Made by a program: the position numbers and the translations under genes
DNA from: an uncultured Gammaproteobacteria bacterium
GTDB taxonomy: Bacteria > Pseudomonadota > Gammaproteobacteria > Coxiellales > Coxiellaceae
Direction: 5' to 3'
Length of the DNA: 41,450 bases
Assembly: GCA_902581285.1 (NCBI GenBank)
Contig: CACHNP010000015.1
Span: 1-41,450 of the forward strand
Shown: piece after piece, positions 27,445 through 35,799 of the stretch
Layout of the letters: every line of letters starts with the position of its first letter
How positions within the stretch are numbered: the first letter of the stretch is position 1
The notes under the pieces: model-generated
What the model saw: only the letters and a program-made list of their open reading frames with translations
Databases searched by the model: none
Told to the model about the DNA's origin: nothing

Positions 27445-29202
27445 TTATTTGGTTTTAATAAGTAAAAGTTGCTGTAAGCGCTCTTTCTGGGAGGGGTTTA
27501 AGTTGTTGTTCTTTGCCTGTTTGATTAGTAAATTGATTTCATTTTGAACAGACTGATGAAGAATCTTTCTGATTGCGCCTTTAAGCTCCATTGCCTTGTG
27601 TTCTTGTTGTGTGGTTAATGTTTGTTGCGCTAGCTGTGTTATTTGATTTTTAAATTCACCTGTACAATGTGCGATCAATTGCCCGGTTGTGGTCGATTGA
27701 GTGGCGGTAATAAGCTTGATGATTTCGTGCAGCCAAAAGTAATCGATATGGGGGAGTTGGTTGATTGTCGTCTTATCGATTTCATTTATCATGCTGGGGT
27801 CTTGCGTTAGTATGACGCAGCTAAAGGCGTAAGGGGATAACGGCGTTGTTAGTGCTAGTTTTTGGGGGGAAGGGGCGGCTGCTTGGGGGGCTGTGTTTGT
27901 GTCTGTTGCTGAACGGTTGTCTTGCTGGGCTTTATTGTTTTCTATGAGTAACTTGTCGATATCTTCAAGGGGGATGGCGATGTATTCCGACAGTTTTTTC
28001 ATTAGCAACTGTTTGTAAATACCGGTTGGCATGGTGTTAATTAATTCCATGGCGGCTTTTGCAAACAGTGCTTTGCCTGACAAGGTGTTTGATGGGTGCT
28101 TTGTCTCCAGGTTACTAAATAATAGCGTTGTGATTTCAGGAGCTTGTTCCAGTGATTGATTGAACTCATCTGCGCCGGCAGATCTCACTAGACTGTCTGG
28201 ATCGTGTTGTGCTGGCAGTGAAAATATTTTTATACACACGCCATCTCGCAGAAAAGGCAAACTGATGCACAGCGCTTTCCACGCAGCCGCTTGCCCGGCG
28301 TTGTCTCCATCGAAACAAAAAATCAATGTGGGTGTGTAACGGAGCAGTTTATGGAGGTGTTTTTTGTTGATCGCGGTACCTAATGTGGCGACGGCCTGCG
28401 TGATGTTGTGTTGATGGAGTGCAATGACATCCATGTAGCCTTCTGTGACTAAAAGAAAAGGCAGTTTTGAGTTTGATTTACGGGCTTCGTATAAGCCAAA
28501 TAATTCGTTGTTTTTATGAAATAGCGTGGTTTCTGGCGAGTTTAAATACTTGGGTGGTGTGTTATCGATGCTGCGGCCCCCAAATCCCACAATGCGCCCT
28601 CGGGTATCGCGAATGGGGAACATGATTCGGTGTCGGAAGCGGTCATACATTCGGTTGTCTTTTTGATTTGCCAGCCCGGTTGTTAATAGTTGCTCGGATT
28701 GCTGCAGGTGATTGCAGAGGTGCGCCCACCCCGGTTGGATGTATCCGATTCTAAATGTTTTAGCGATTTCACCAGTGAGGCCGCGGGATTTTAAATAGTT
28801 AATGGCATCCGGGTGTTGGCGTAGCTGTTGCTCATAATACGTGGCGGCTTTTTCTGTGATTTGGTATAGGGAAGTGAGCTGTGGTTGTTGCGAATGGTCG
28901 AGTTCGCTGGGGATCTCAAGCCCGGCTTTTTGTGCGAGTTGCTCAACTGCTTCGCGGAATGATAATTGATCGTATTCCATGACAAAGCCAAGTGCGTTTC
29001 CACTGGCAGAGCAGCCGAAGCAGTAATAAAATTGTTTGTTTTGGTTGGCGGTGAATGATGGGGTTTTTTCTTGGTGAAAAGGACACAGGCCGTGGTGGTT
29101 TTGACCACGTTTAGTGATTTTCATCCGGCTTTGGATAATGTCGATAATGTCGACCCGTGCCAGTATATCATTAATAAATTCTTGTGGTATGCGACCAGTC
29201 AT
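27445..29202 (-). CDS. dnaG: DNA primase
   Basis: DnaG makes RNA primers for replication. The 585-residue protein has the N-terminal CHC2 zinc finger (CPFHQEKTPSF then YYCFGCSASGNALGF), the catalytic core with a TOPRIM fold (EGYMDVIALHQ and FCFDGDNAGQAA, whose acidic residues bind metal), and a C-terminal helicase-binding region after a Gln/Thr/Ala-rich linker (about 420-450). The N-terminus MTGRIPQEFINDILARVDI matches E. coli so the start is firm, although no Shine-Dalgarno is visible before it. It sits between yqeY and rpoD as in the classical operon. Confidence 0.98.
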   Translation of the reverse strand: MTGRIPQEFINDILARVDIIDIIQSRMKITKRGQNHHGLCPFHQEKTPSFTANQNKQFYYCFGCSASGNALGFVMEYDQLSFREAVEQLAQKAGLEIPSELDHSQQPQLTSLYQITEKAATYYEQQLRQHPDAINYLKSRGLTGEIAKTFRIGYIQPGWAHLCNHLQQSEQLLTTGLANQKDNRMYDRFRHRIMFPIRDTRGRIVGFGGRSIDNTPPKYLNSPETTLFHKNNELFGLYEARKSNSKLPFLLVTEGYMDVIALHQHNITQAVATLGTAINKKHLHKLLRYTPTLIFCFDGDNAGQAAAWKALCISLPFLRDGVCIKIFSLPAQHDPDSLVRSAGADEFNQSLEQAPEITTLLFSNLETKHPSNTLSGKALFAKAAMELINTMPTGIYKQLLMKKLSEYIAIPLEDIDKLLIENNKAQQDNRSATDTNTAPQAAAPSPQKLALTTPLSPYAFSCVILTQDPSMINEIDKTTINQLPHIDYFWLHEIIKLITATQSTTTGQLIAHCTGEFKNQITQLAQQTLTTQQEHKAMELKGAIRKILHQSVQNEINLLIKQAKNNNLNPSQKERLQQLLLIKTK

Positions 29203-29270
29203 AGTGTGTTTATGTTATCAGTGAATGTGATATTGAGTAAAGGTCTAATGAGAATGATTATAATACTTTT

Positions 29271-29723
29271 TTAAGCAGTCAGGCACTGTTTGACTTGTTT
29301 GCTTACGTCGCTCATGTCTGCTCTGCCTTGCAGTTGAGGTTTTAATTCTGACATGACCTTGCCCATGTCTTTAATCCCTGCGGCATTGATTCGATTAATT
29401 GTTTCTTTAACTAACTGAGTGACTTCCTCTGCGCTGAGCTGTTCGGGTAAGAACTCTTTCAGTATGTCGACTTCTTTTTGTTCTTTTTCAGCAAGGTCTT
29501 TGCGATTACTGCTTTGGTACAGCTCGATGGCTTGTTTGCGTTGCTTTATTAGTGACTCAATAATCGAAATGATTTTATTTGAGTCAATAACACTGTTGCC
29601 AGTCTGTTTTTCTTCGTTTGTTATGGCTGAAATGATACTGCGGGTGGTGGTTAGTTTTAACTTATCCCCTTGTTTGAGAAACTGCTTGAGTTTGTCTTGA
29701 ATTAATTTTTTGCTCAGTTCCAT
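29271..29723 (-). CDS. YqeY/GatB-domain protein
   Basis: The 150-residue protein matches the GatB/YqeY family: an N-terminal helical part (LIQDKLKQFLKQGDKLKLTT then RSIISAITNEEKQTG) and a C-terminal part with EIDILKEFLPEQLS-like VDILKEFLPEQLSAEEVTQL and a final GRADMSDVSKQVKQCL. The C-terminal domain resembles the tRNA-binding tail of GatB, so a role with tRNA or aminoacyl-tRNA is often proposed but not proven. It lies between rpsU and dnaG, a placement common in bacteria. Confidence 0.93.
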   Translation of the reverse strand: MELSKKLIQDKLKQFLKQGDKLKLTTTRSIISAITNEEKQTGNSVIDSNKIISIIESLIKQRKQAIELYQSSNRKDLAEKEQKEVDILKEFLPEQLSAEEVTQLVKETINRINAAGIKDMGKVMSELKPQLQGRADMSDVSKQVKQCLTA

Positions 29724-29741
29724 TTCTACCCTACAGTGCTA

Positions 29742-29993
29742 CTAAGATCTTTTTTTACCACGAGTGAAGCTGTTACGCTGTGCTTTCATGATTGAGTTGG
29801 CTTTTTGAATTTGCTTATTGTGCCTTTTTATTGCAGCTGCTTTTGCTTTTTTTCGCTCAGTGGTGGCTTTTGAGTGATGCTTTCGTTGCTTGGCTAAAGC
29901 GAGATTGCCTTTTCTTTCCAGGGCGCGTTTTAATTGTCTGAGAGATTTCTCGATGTTGCCTCTATTTTGGTGCTCTACGTCAGTGGTTGTCAT
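29742..29993 (-). CDS. rpsU: 30S ribosomal protein S21
   Basis: S21 sits on the 30S subunit near the mRNA exit and helps initiation. The 83-residue, highly basic protein contains the family core LRQLKRALERKGNLALAKQR and the invariant TTERKKAKAAAIKRH. It is about 12 residues longer than the E. coli protein, with an unusual N-terminus (MTTTDVEHQNRGNIEKS) and a basic tail (RNSFTRGKKRS). The ribosome-binding site AAGGAG lies 11 bases before the ATG. It is the first gene of the leftward rpsU-yqeY-dnaG-rpoD cluster. Confidence 0.93.
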   Translation of the reverse strand: MTTTDVEHQNRGNIEKSLRQLKRALERKGNLALAKQRKHHSKATTERKKAKAAAIKRHNKQIQKANSIMKAQRNSFTRGKKRS

Positions 29994-30173
29994 GAATGCA
30001 TGTGCTCCTTAATCTGTTCTTCTTTAACTCAAATAAAGATAGGGATCTTAATCCTTTTATAGGGGTTTTGTAAAGTGAATTGTTGACTTTTTGCGGCTGA
30101 GTTGGCGCTTTTGGGTGTTTTTTAGATAGATTTGTGTTGGTTTCTTTGGGTTTTTTTACTAAGGCATTGTATT

Positions 30174-31424
30174 TTATGGTTTTCTTGGTATTAGCTTGCC
30201 GATGGTGCTTCCTTGAACGATGATGGAAAAAGTCACAATTGAAAATGTCATGCAGATAATGATATTTCTAAAAGCAGCGGTGCTGGTGGTTTCAGGTAAG
30301 CTCAAGGCTAATGCGACTGCCAGGCCGCCTCGTAAACCACCCCAAGTGAGAATTCGTCTCAAATCTTTTTGCTTTACCGTGTTACTTTTTAGGAACTGGA
30401 GTGGGATGGCTATCGAGATATAGCGCGAGAAAAGCGCCACTGGTATGGCGATGATGCTAGCTAGGGCATCATTCCAGTCTAAATGAAGCGTGATCAACTC
30501 CAGGCCGAGCAAGAGGAAAAGCACGGTATTTAGAACTTCATCTATGATTTCCCAAAACGTGTCTAGCATGTGGTTGACCTTAGCTTCTTGAGTGCCTTTT
30601 TTGGCGTAGTTGGATAGAAATATACCAGATACCACCATGGCAAGTGGGCCAGATATCCCGAGGCTCATCGCTAAGCTGTAACCGGCTGTGGTGATGGAGA
30701 GTGTCACTAAAATGGCGATTAGGTAATCTTTTGACTCACTAATAATTTTTTGTGCTATCAGGCCTATAACGATGCCGTAGGCCAGCCCCCCTAGTGTTTG
30801 TTGGCAAAATAGCTTGCTAATACTTAAGGCCGTGATTGGGATAGCATTGAAGGTCAATTGGAAGAGCGTGAAAAAGACCACAATTCCGACACCGTCATTA
30901 AACAGTGATTCGCCTGCAATGATAACCCGTATATTTTTGTTGGCTTTATATTTTTTGAAAGTGGCAAGAACCGCAATGGGGTCGGTGGGAGAGATAAGTG
31001 CACCGAACAGGAAGCAGTAAATTAAAGGCAGTGGTGATCCTAAAGCCGATAGTATTAGATTGATTATGTAGCCCACGATAATGGTGGAAATAATAACACC
31101 AAACAAGGTGACGATGCTGATTAGCTTGGCGTGTGATTTGAGTTGGTTGAAATCAATGGTTAATGAGCCAGCAAATAATAAGAAGCTTAAAAGCCACTTC
31201 ATGAGCAAGGCATGGAAATCGACTTGGCTCATGATTTGGTTAGCGTAAATGGCAATGGCGTTGAAACCCACGTTTTTAGCAATGATGATGGCGAGGGCAA
31301 GCATTAACGAACCAGACATCACGCCAATACTGGTGGGTAATTTGAATAACTTGTGATTCGCGAACGTAATGGCAACGGTCAAGGTTAAAAATAGTGAAAT
31401 AAGGGTGTAAATGTCGGTACTCAT
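30174..31424 (-). CDS. Cation/proton antiporter, CPA1 (NhaP) family
   Basis: The 416-residue protein has about twelve membrane segments and the CPA1 signatures ISPTDPIAVLATFKKYK and GESLFNDGVGIVVFF, the latter with the ion-binding Asn-Asp pair, plus RRILTWGGLRGGLAVALALSLP near the C-terminus. It exchanges Na+ or K+ for protons at the inner membrane; the ion cannot be fixed by eye. It lacks the long cytoplasmic tail of some relatives. It is transcribed leftward, upstream of rpsU and divergent from panB. With nhaA 2.2 kb away the window codes for two different antiporters. Confidence 0.9.
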   Translation of the reverse strand: MSTDIYTLISLFLTLTVAITFANHKLFKLPTSIGVMSGSLMLALAIIIAKNVGFNAIAIYANQIMSQVDFHALLMKWLLSFLLFAGSLTIDFNQLKSHAKLISIVTLFGVIISTIIVGYIINLILSALGSPLPLIYCFLFGALISPTDPIAVLATFKKYKANKNIRVIIAGESLFNDGVGIVVFFTLFQLTFNAIPITALSISKLFCQQTLGGLAYGIVIGLIAQKIISESKDYLIAILVTLSITTAGYSLAMSLGISGPLAMVVSGIFLSNYAKKGTQEAKVNHMLDTFWEIIDEVLNTVLFLLLGLELITLHLDWNDALASIIAIPVALFSRYISIAIPLQFLKSNTVKQKDLRRILTWGGLRGGLAVALALSLPETTSTAAFRNIIICMTFSIVTFSIIVQGSTIGKLIPRKP

Positions 31425-31494
31425 CTTGCGATTATGACTAAAAATAAGACGGTTTGCAAAATTGTGTTTATTTTTGTTGAGAAATTACTCTTGG

Positions 31495-31522
31495 TTGACA
31501 GAGTCAAAAGCTGTGAGATAAT
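31495..31522 (+). promoter_or_regulatory. Sigma-70 promoter for panBCD
   Basis: A perfect -35 TTGACA at 31495-31500 and a -10 GATAAT at 31517-31522 are separated by 16 bases, about 100 bases upstream of the panB start. No other gene intervenes, so this should drive the panB-panC-panD operon. Confidence 0.75.
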
Positions 31523-31620
31523 GCGCTTTTTTACTGTGGTGATGTTTTTTTTGGGGTTCATTAAGTTGAGAGCTTTTTGAACTGCAATGCAGTGTGCGTG
31601 ATTTAAAAAGGAGACCGAGT

Positions 31621-32409
31621 GTGAATGTTTTATCATTTAAAAAACAAGCCGGCGAGCGCAAGTTAACCATGGTGACTTGTTATGACAGTTGGTCAGCAAA
31701 GATCATTCAAGACACGTCTATTGATTGTGTTTTAGTTGGCGATTCTTTGGGGATGATTATGCATGGATTTAATTCAACGGTTGAAGTAACCGTTGAGTTG
31801 ATGGCATATCATGTAAAAGCTGTTGCAAGTGTCATCAAAAATAAGCTCATTATTGCGGATATGCCTTTTCTGGCTTATCAACAGGGTGGTGCTGAGATGT
31901 TTAAAGCAGTTCGCTTGCTGATGCAGGCTGGCGCTCATGCGATAAAAGTCGAAGGTTGCGATGGGTTTTTAACTCATATTCAATCAATTGTTCAATCAGG
32001 TGTTCCGGTGATGGGGCACTTGGGGTTAACTCCGCAGTCGGTTCATCAGTTGGGTGGGTATCGCGTTCAAGGTCGCGATGATGCTGAGGCAAAATCCATT
32101 GAAAGGCAGGCTAATGATTTGCAGCGGGTCGGTTGTTTTGGATTGGTATTGGAATGCGTTCCAGCGCCTTTGGCAAAAGCGGTCACGAGTCAGTTAGAGA
32201 TCCCGACTATTGGAATTGGAGCAGGGCCAGACACCTCAGGCCAGGTGTTGGTAATGCACGATTTGCTAGGTTTGCAGCAGGAGTTGGCGCCGAAGTTTCT
32301 AAAGCGTTATTGTGATGGTTTTTCTGTTTTGAAAAAGGGGTTGGATGATTTTGATCGTGATGTGAAGAGAGGGGTTTATCCTTGTGAACGTGAACATGTA
32401 TATGGGTAG
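31621..32409 (+). CDS. panB: 3-methyl-2-oxobutanoate hydroxymethyltransferase
   Basis: PanB forms ketopantoate from alpha-ketoisovalerate and methylenetetrahydrofolate, the first committed step to pantothenate and coenzyme A. The 262-residue protein has the family motifs TMVTCYDSWSAKI, DCVLVGDSLGMIMHG (metal-binding Asp), ADMPFLAYQ, KVEG, GHLGLTPQSVH and IGIGAGPDTSGQVLV. The GTG at 31621 is chosen because AAGGAG lies 7 bases before it; a GTG 27 bases further upstream lacks such a site. panC begins 3 bases after the stop, so the genes are cotranscribed. Confidence 0.97.
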   Translation: MNVLSFKKQAGERKLTMVTCYDSWSAKIIQDTSIDCVLVGDSLGMIMHGFNSTVEVTVELMAYHVKAVASVIKNKLIIADMPFLAYQQGGAEMFKAVRLLMQAGAHAIKVEGCDGFLTHIQSIVQSGVPVMGHLGLTPQSVHQLGGYRVQGRDDAEAKSIERQANDLQRVGCFGLVLECVPAPLAKAVTSQLEIPTIGIGAGPDTSGQVLVMHDLLGLQQELAPKFLKRYCDGFSVLKKGLDDFDRDVKRGVYPCEREHVYG

Positions 32410-32412
32410 AGC

Positions 32413-33180
32413 GTGAGTATGAAAAAAATGGATTTGCATCAATGGCAGGAGTGGCGTTCGCAAATGCCTGGTGAACTGTCGATAGGGTTTGTGCCAACAA
32501 TGGGGAATTTACATTTGGGGCATCGGTCTTTATTGGAGTGCTCGTTGCAGAGGCATGATTACACGGTTTTAAGTATCTATGTTAACCCGACGCAGTTTAA
32601 TGATGCCAGCGATTTTGCAAACTACCCATCCACCGTGGAGCGGGACTGTGAGCTGGCTCAAGCGTGCGGAGTGGATGCTGTTATCTTGCCAACGTATGAG
32701 CAGCTTTATGCGGATGCGTTCGCGTATCGCGTGGATGAGTGTCAAACTAGCTTAAAACTAGAGGGCGAGAAAAGGCCGGGTCATTATCAGGGTGTATTAA
32801 CGGTGGTGATGAAACTGTTGAATTGTGTTAAACCAGCTTGTTTGTATATGGGAGAAAAGGATTTTCAGCAGTATAAGTTGGTTGCGGGCATGGTGAAAGC
32901 CTTTTTTATGCCGACAACGGTGGTGTTGTGTCCAACCGTGCGAGAAGCATCTGGGTTGGCTTTGAGTTCGAGGAACCAGAGGTTGACTGATCTGGGGCGG
33001 CGTAAAGCCGCTGCGCTCTTTCGTGCGCTTTCTTTGAAGGGTTGCTCTGTTAATGAAGTGGCATCGTCTTTGCAGCGAGAGGGTATTGAGGTGGAATACG
33101 TTGAGGATTATGAGTCGCGTCGATTTGCCGCAGTATCGATAGATGGCGTTCGTTTAATAGATAATGTTTTGTTATCATAG
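32413..33180 (+). CDS. panC: Pantothenate synthetase
   Basis: PanC condenses pantoate and beta-alanine with ATP through a pantoyl-adenylate. The 255-residue protein has the nucleotidyltransferase motif [53 protein letters not shown] and ALSSRNQRL (the KMSKS-like loop), so it is complete, though shorter than the roughly 283 residues of E. coli. The start is uncertain between GTG 32413 and ATG 32419 because neither has a strong ribosome binding site; coupling to panB is likely. Confidence 0.96.
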   Translation: MSMKKMDLHQWQEWRSQMPGELSIGFVPTMGNLHLGHRSLLECSLQRHDYTVLSIYVNPTQFNDASDFANYPSTVERDCELAQACGVDAVILPTYEQLYADAFAYRVDECQTSLKLEGEKRPGHYQGVLTVVMKLLNCVKPACLYMGEKDFQQYKLVAGMVKAFFMPTTVVLCPTVREASGLALSSRNQRLTDLGRRKAAALFRALSLKGCSVNEVASSLQREGIEVEYVEDYESRRFAAVSIDGVRLIDNVLLS

Positions 33181-33191
33181 GGAGATTGATT

Positions 33192-33521
33192 ATGTTAGTT
33201 TCAATGTTAAAGTCTAAAATCGCGTACGCGAAGGTGACGCAGCGAGAGCTTTTTTACGTGGGTAGTATCACGATTGATTCGCTGTTGATGGAGCAGGCGG
33301 GGATAGTTGAAAACGAGCGAGTGCAAATTGTGAATTTGAATAACGGAGAACGTTTGGAAACCTATGTGATCACCGGGGAAGCGGGCTCTGGTATCATTGC
33401 GCTTAATGGGCCAGCGGCAAGGAAAGCGGCACTGGGTGATGATTTATTTATTTTAGCTTATGCCTTGGTCGATCCTGCTAAAGAAAGCTGTGTTCCGAAA
33501 TTAGTTGACTGTCGAGACTGA
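33192..33521 (+). CDS. panD: Aspartate 1-decarboxylase proenzyme
   Basis: PanD makes beta-alanine from aspartate for pantothenate synthesis. It is made as an inactive chain that cleaves itself at a Gly-Ser bond to form the pyruvoyl cofactor. That site is Gly24-Ser25 in YVGSITID. The 109-residue protein also has [19 protein letters not shown] and [12 protein letters not shown], typical of the family; it is shorter at the C-terminus than E. coli PanD (126). The ATG at 33192 follows GGAG by 7 bases; a TTG six bases earlier is less likely. It completes a three-gene operon for pantothenate. Confidence 0.96.
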   Translation: MLVSMLKSKIAYAKVTQRELFYVGSITIDSLLMEQAGIVENERVQIVNLNNGERLETYVITGEAGSGIIALNGPAARKAALGDDLFILAYALVDPAKESCVPKLVDCRD

Positions 33522-33646
33522 GTTGATAAGGGTGAATATGTTGCTGGCTGGGTGGTCCTGGTAAGCAGATACTGAATTTGTTGGCTCTTTTTTTCTAACA
33601 CATATATACTTTACTGATGTGCTTATTGATTTAATAGGGGTTTTCT

Positions 33647-34846
33647 GTGGCCACCCATAATTTAGATAATACCGGAAAAGATTTTGACGAGTACGTTCAC
33701 TTGGAATCGTATGCGGCTATTTTGTTATTGATCTCAGCATTGATTGCTTTAGTGATCAACAATACCCCCTGGCACAGCAGTTATGTGCATTTACTTAAGA
33801 GTGATGTCATTGTGAACATTGGCTCTATTCATTTTAATGCCCACAGCATATGGTACTGGATCAACGACGGGCTAATGGCCTTGTTTTTTTTACTGGTTGG
33901 CTTGGAAATGAAACGAGAGATGTGCGTTGGGGAGCTCAAGGCTATATCTCAAGTGATGCTTCCTTTGGTTGGTGCTATTGGTGGAATGGTTATTCCCGCT
34001 GCTGTTTTTTTTGCTGTTAATGCATCGCATCCAGTCTATCTGGACGGGTGGGCGATTCCGGTTGCGACAGATATTGCTTTTTCACTCGGGATATTAGCCC
34101 TGCTTGGCAGTCGACTTCCCACCAGTCTGAAGGTGTTTTTAACCGCGTTGGCAATCTTTGATGATATGGGAGCGGTGTTAATTATAGCTATTTTTCATAC
34201 ACAGGATATCAAGCAGATTTTCCTCTTGCTTTCTTTGGTAGTCTATTTAGTGATGTGGATAGTTAATCGTAGCGGGGTTGATAAAATTTGGGTGTTCTTA
34301 TTACTGGGTGTGGTTTTGTGGGTCTGTGTATTTCAGTCTGGTATTCATCCAACCCTAGCCGGTATTGCAACCGCTTTTGTTGTTCCATTGAGGAGTAATA
34401 AAAAAACCGATTATTCACCACTAAAAACACTAGAAAGTAATTTACACTTATGGGTTGCTTTTGGCGTGCTACCAATATTTGCGTTTGCCAATGCTGGGGT
34501 GTCTTTCGCAGGCATGACGTGGCAACACCTGTTGAATCGATTGAGTCTGGGTATTGCATTAGGGTTATTTGTGGGTAAGCAAATTGGGGTCTGGGGGACG
34601 AGTTATCTCACAATTCGTTTTGGTTTAGCTAAAAGACCAAGTGGAATGTCGAACATGAACCTGTATGGTTTATCCTTGTTGGCCGGAATGGGTTTTACGA
34701 TGAGCCTGTTTATTGGGAGTTTAGCTTTTCCTGGTTTATCATCTGAAGTCGAGCGTCAAATTCGAATTGGTGTTTTGTCTGGTTCGTTTTTATCAGGTTT
34801 GTTGGGTTATTTTATATTGCTTTTTTCCAATAAGAAGACTAAATGA
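33647..34846 (+). CDS. nhaA: Na+/H+ antiporter NhaA
   Basis: NhaA exports sodium in exchange for protons at the inner membrane and guards against alkaline or salt stress. The 399-residue protein has about twelve membrane segments, the LVGLEMKREM motif, ATDIAFSLGILALLGSR, the ion-binding Asp pair in FDDMGAVLII, and FANAGVSF, all typical. The N-terminus before the first helix (NLDNTGKDFDEYVHLESYA) is hydrophilic. The start is GTG, 7 bases after AGGGG. It stands alone between panD and an L,D-transpeptidase gene. Confidence 0.97.
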   Translation: MATHNLDNTGKDFDEYVHLESYAAILLLISALIALVINNTPWHSSYVHLLKSDVIVNIGSIHFNAHSIWYWINDGLMALFFLLVGLEMKREMCVGELKAISQVMLPLVGAIGGMVIPAAVFFAVNASHPVYLDGWAIPVATDIAFSLGILALLGSRLPTSLKVFLTALAIFDDMGAVLIIAIFHTQDIKQIFLLLSLVVYLVMWIVNRSGVDKIWVFLLLGVVLWVCVFQSGIHPTLAGIATAFVVPLRSNKKTDYSPLKTLESNLHLWVAFGVLPIFAFANAGVSFAGMTWQHLLNRLSLGIALGLFVGKQIGVWGTSYLTIRFGLAKRPSGMSNMNLYGLSLLAGMGFTMSLFIGSLAFPGLSSEVERQIRIGVLSGSFLSGLLGYFILLFSNKKTK

Positions 34847-34939
34847 TCGTGTTTTTATCTGTGTGTGGTTAAGTCCTTTAGGTGAGTGCTGTGTTATCGT
34901 ATTTTGACGTTGATTGATGTTGAGTAAGAGGAGCTAAAC

Positions 34940-35722
34940 TTGATTAGATGCGCCCGAGCTATTTTGTCTTTTTGTCTGATTGCTGTTTTCGCTCAGCTTG
35001 TTGGTTGTAGTAATCGCATTGCAGATGAGTATGATAATCCCGTGTTGCATTTGCAGGCATCCAGTTATTCGCTTGGTGCGAGTGATTCTCACGCGGTTGA
35101 GGAAAAAGCGAATTTGTATGCGGGCGTTTCAAATAGTTTTTTTAAGCCATACTTTAAAGCAGAGAGACTGACTTATCCTCCAAAAAATTTAGTCATGTTG
35201 GTATTAAAACAAGAAAAAGAAATCCAGTTGTATACTCACCAGGGCTCTGGTTGGCGCTATATTGTTTCTATCCGAATTAGAGCGGCAAGTGGGCATGCGG
35301 GGCCTAAGTTGAAACAAGGAGATAAACAGGTCCCTGAAGGTATTTATCGAGTGGTTGATTTCAACCCACATAGTTTATTTCACCTTTCAATGGGCCTAAA
35401 CTACCCCAATGACTTCGATGTTCAGCGCGCAAGAGCGGAGGGGCGAGATGATTTGGGTGATAACATTTTCATACATGGTAATGCGGTTTCGATTGGGTGT
35501 ATCGCGATAGGGGACGATGGCATTAATGTGTTGTTTCCATTGGCTGTTAAATTAGGGGTCAATAGCATGGTTGTTATTATTGCCCCACGTGATTTCCGTC
35601 TCAAGGCTCCGGTTTTTTCTGGTTCTACCAACCCGTGGGATCGTCGTTTGTATGTGGATTTGCAGCGTTACATGAGTTTGTTGCCAGCCCCTAAACATGA
35701 TGATGTCATTAGATTTGCCTAG
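34940..35722 (+). CDS. L,D-transpeptidase (YkuD) lipoprotein
   Basis: The protein begins with a lipoprotein signal (FCLIAVFAQLVGC, lipobox LVGC) and carries a YkuD catalytic domain: RVVDFNPHS, then IFIHGNAVSIGCIAIGD with His179 and the nucleophile Cys187. Such enzymes form 3-3 cross-links in peptidoglycan or anchor lipoproteins to it; closely related single-domain proteins resemble ErfK/YafK types. The 260-residue protein has no PG-binding domain. The start is TTG, 6 bases after AGAGGAG, because the nearby ATG is in another frame. It lies between nhaA and pepN without operon signs. Confidence 0.88.
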   Translation: MIRCARAILSFCLIAVFAQLVGCSNRIADEYDNPVLHLQASSYSLGASDSHAVEEKANLYAGVSNSFFKPYFKAERLTYPPKNLVMLVLKQEKEIQLYTHQGSGWRYIVSIRIRAASGHAGPKLKQGDKQVPEGIYRVVDFNPHSLFHLSMGLNYPNDFDVQRARAEGRDDLGDNIFIHGNAVSIGCIAIGDDGINVLFPLAVKLGVNSMVVIIAPRDFRLKAPVFSGSTNPWDRRLYVDLQRYMSLLPAPKHDDVIRFA

Positions 35723-35799
35723 TTTGTTCAAGGTGGATCTCTTTTTTTATTGATTTTGATGCGTTAGAATGTGTTTTTTATTATTTTGAGGATGTAGAT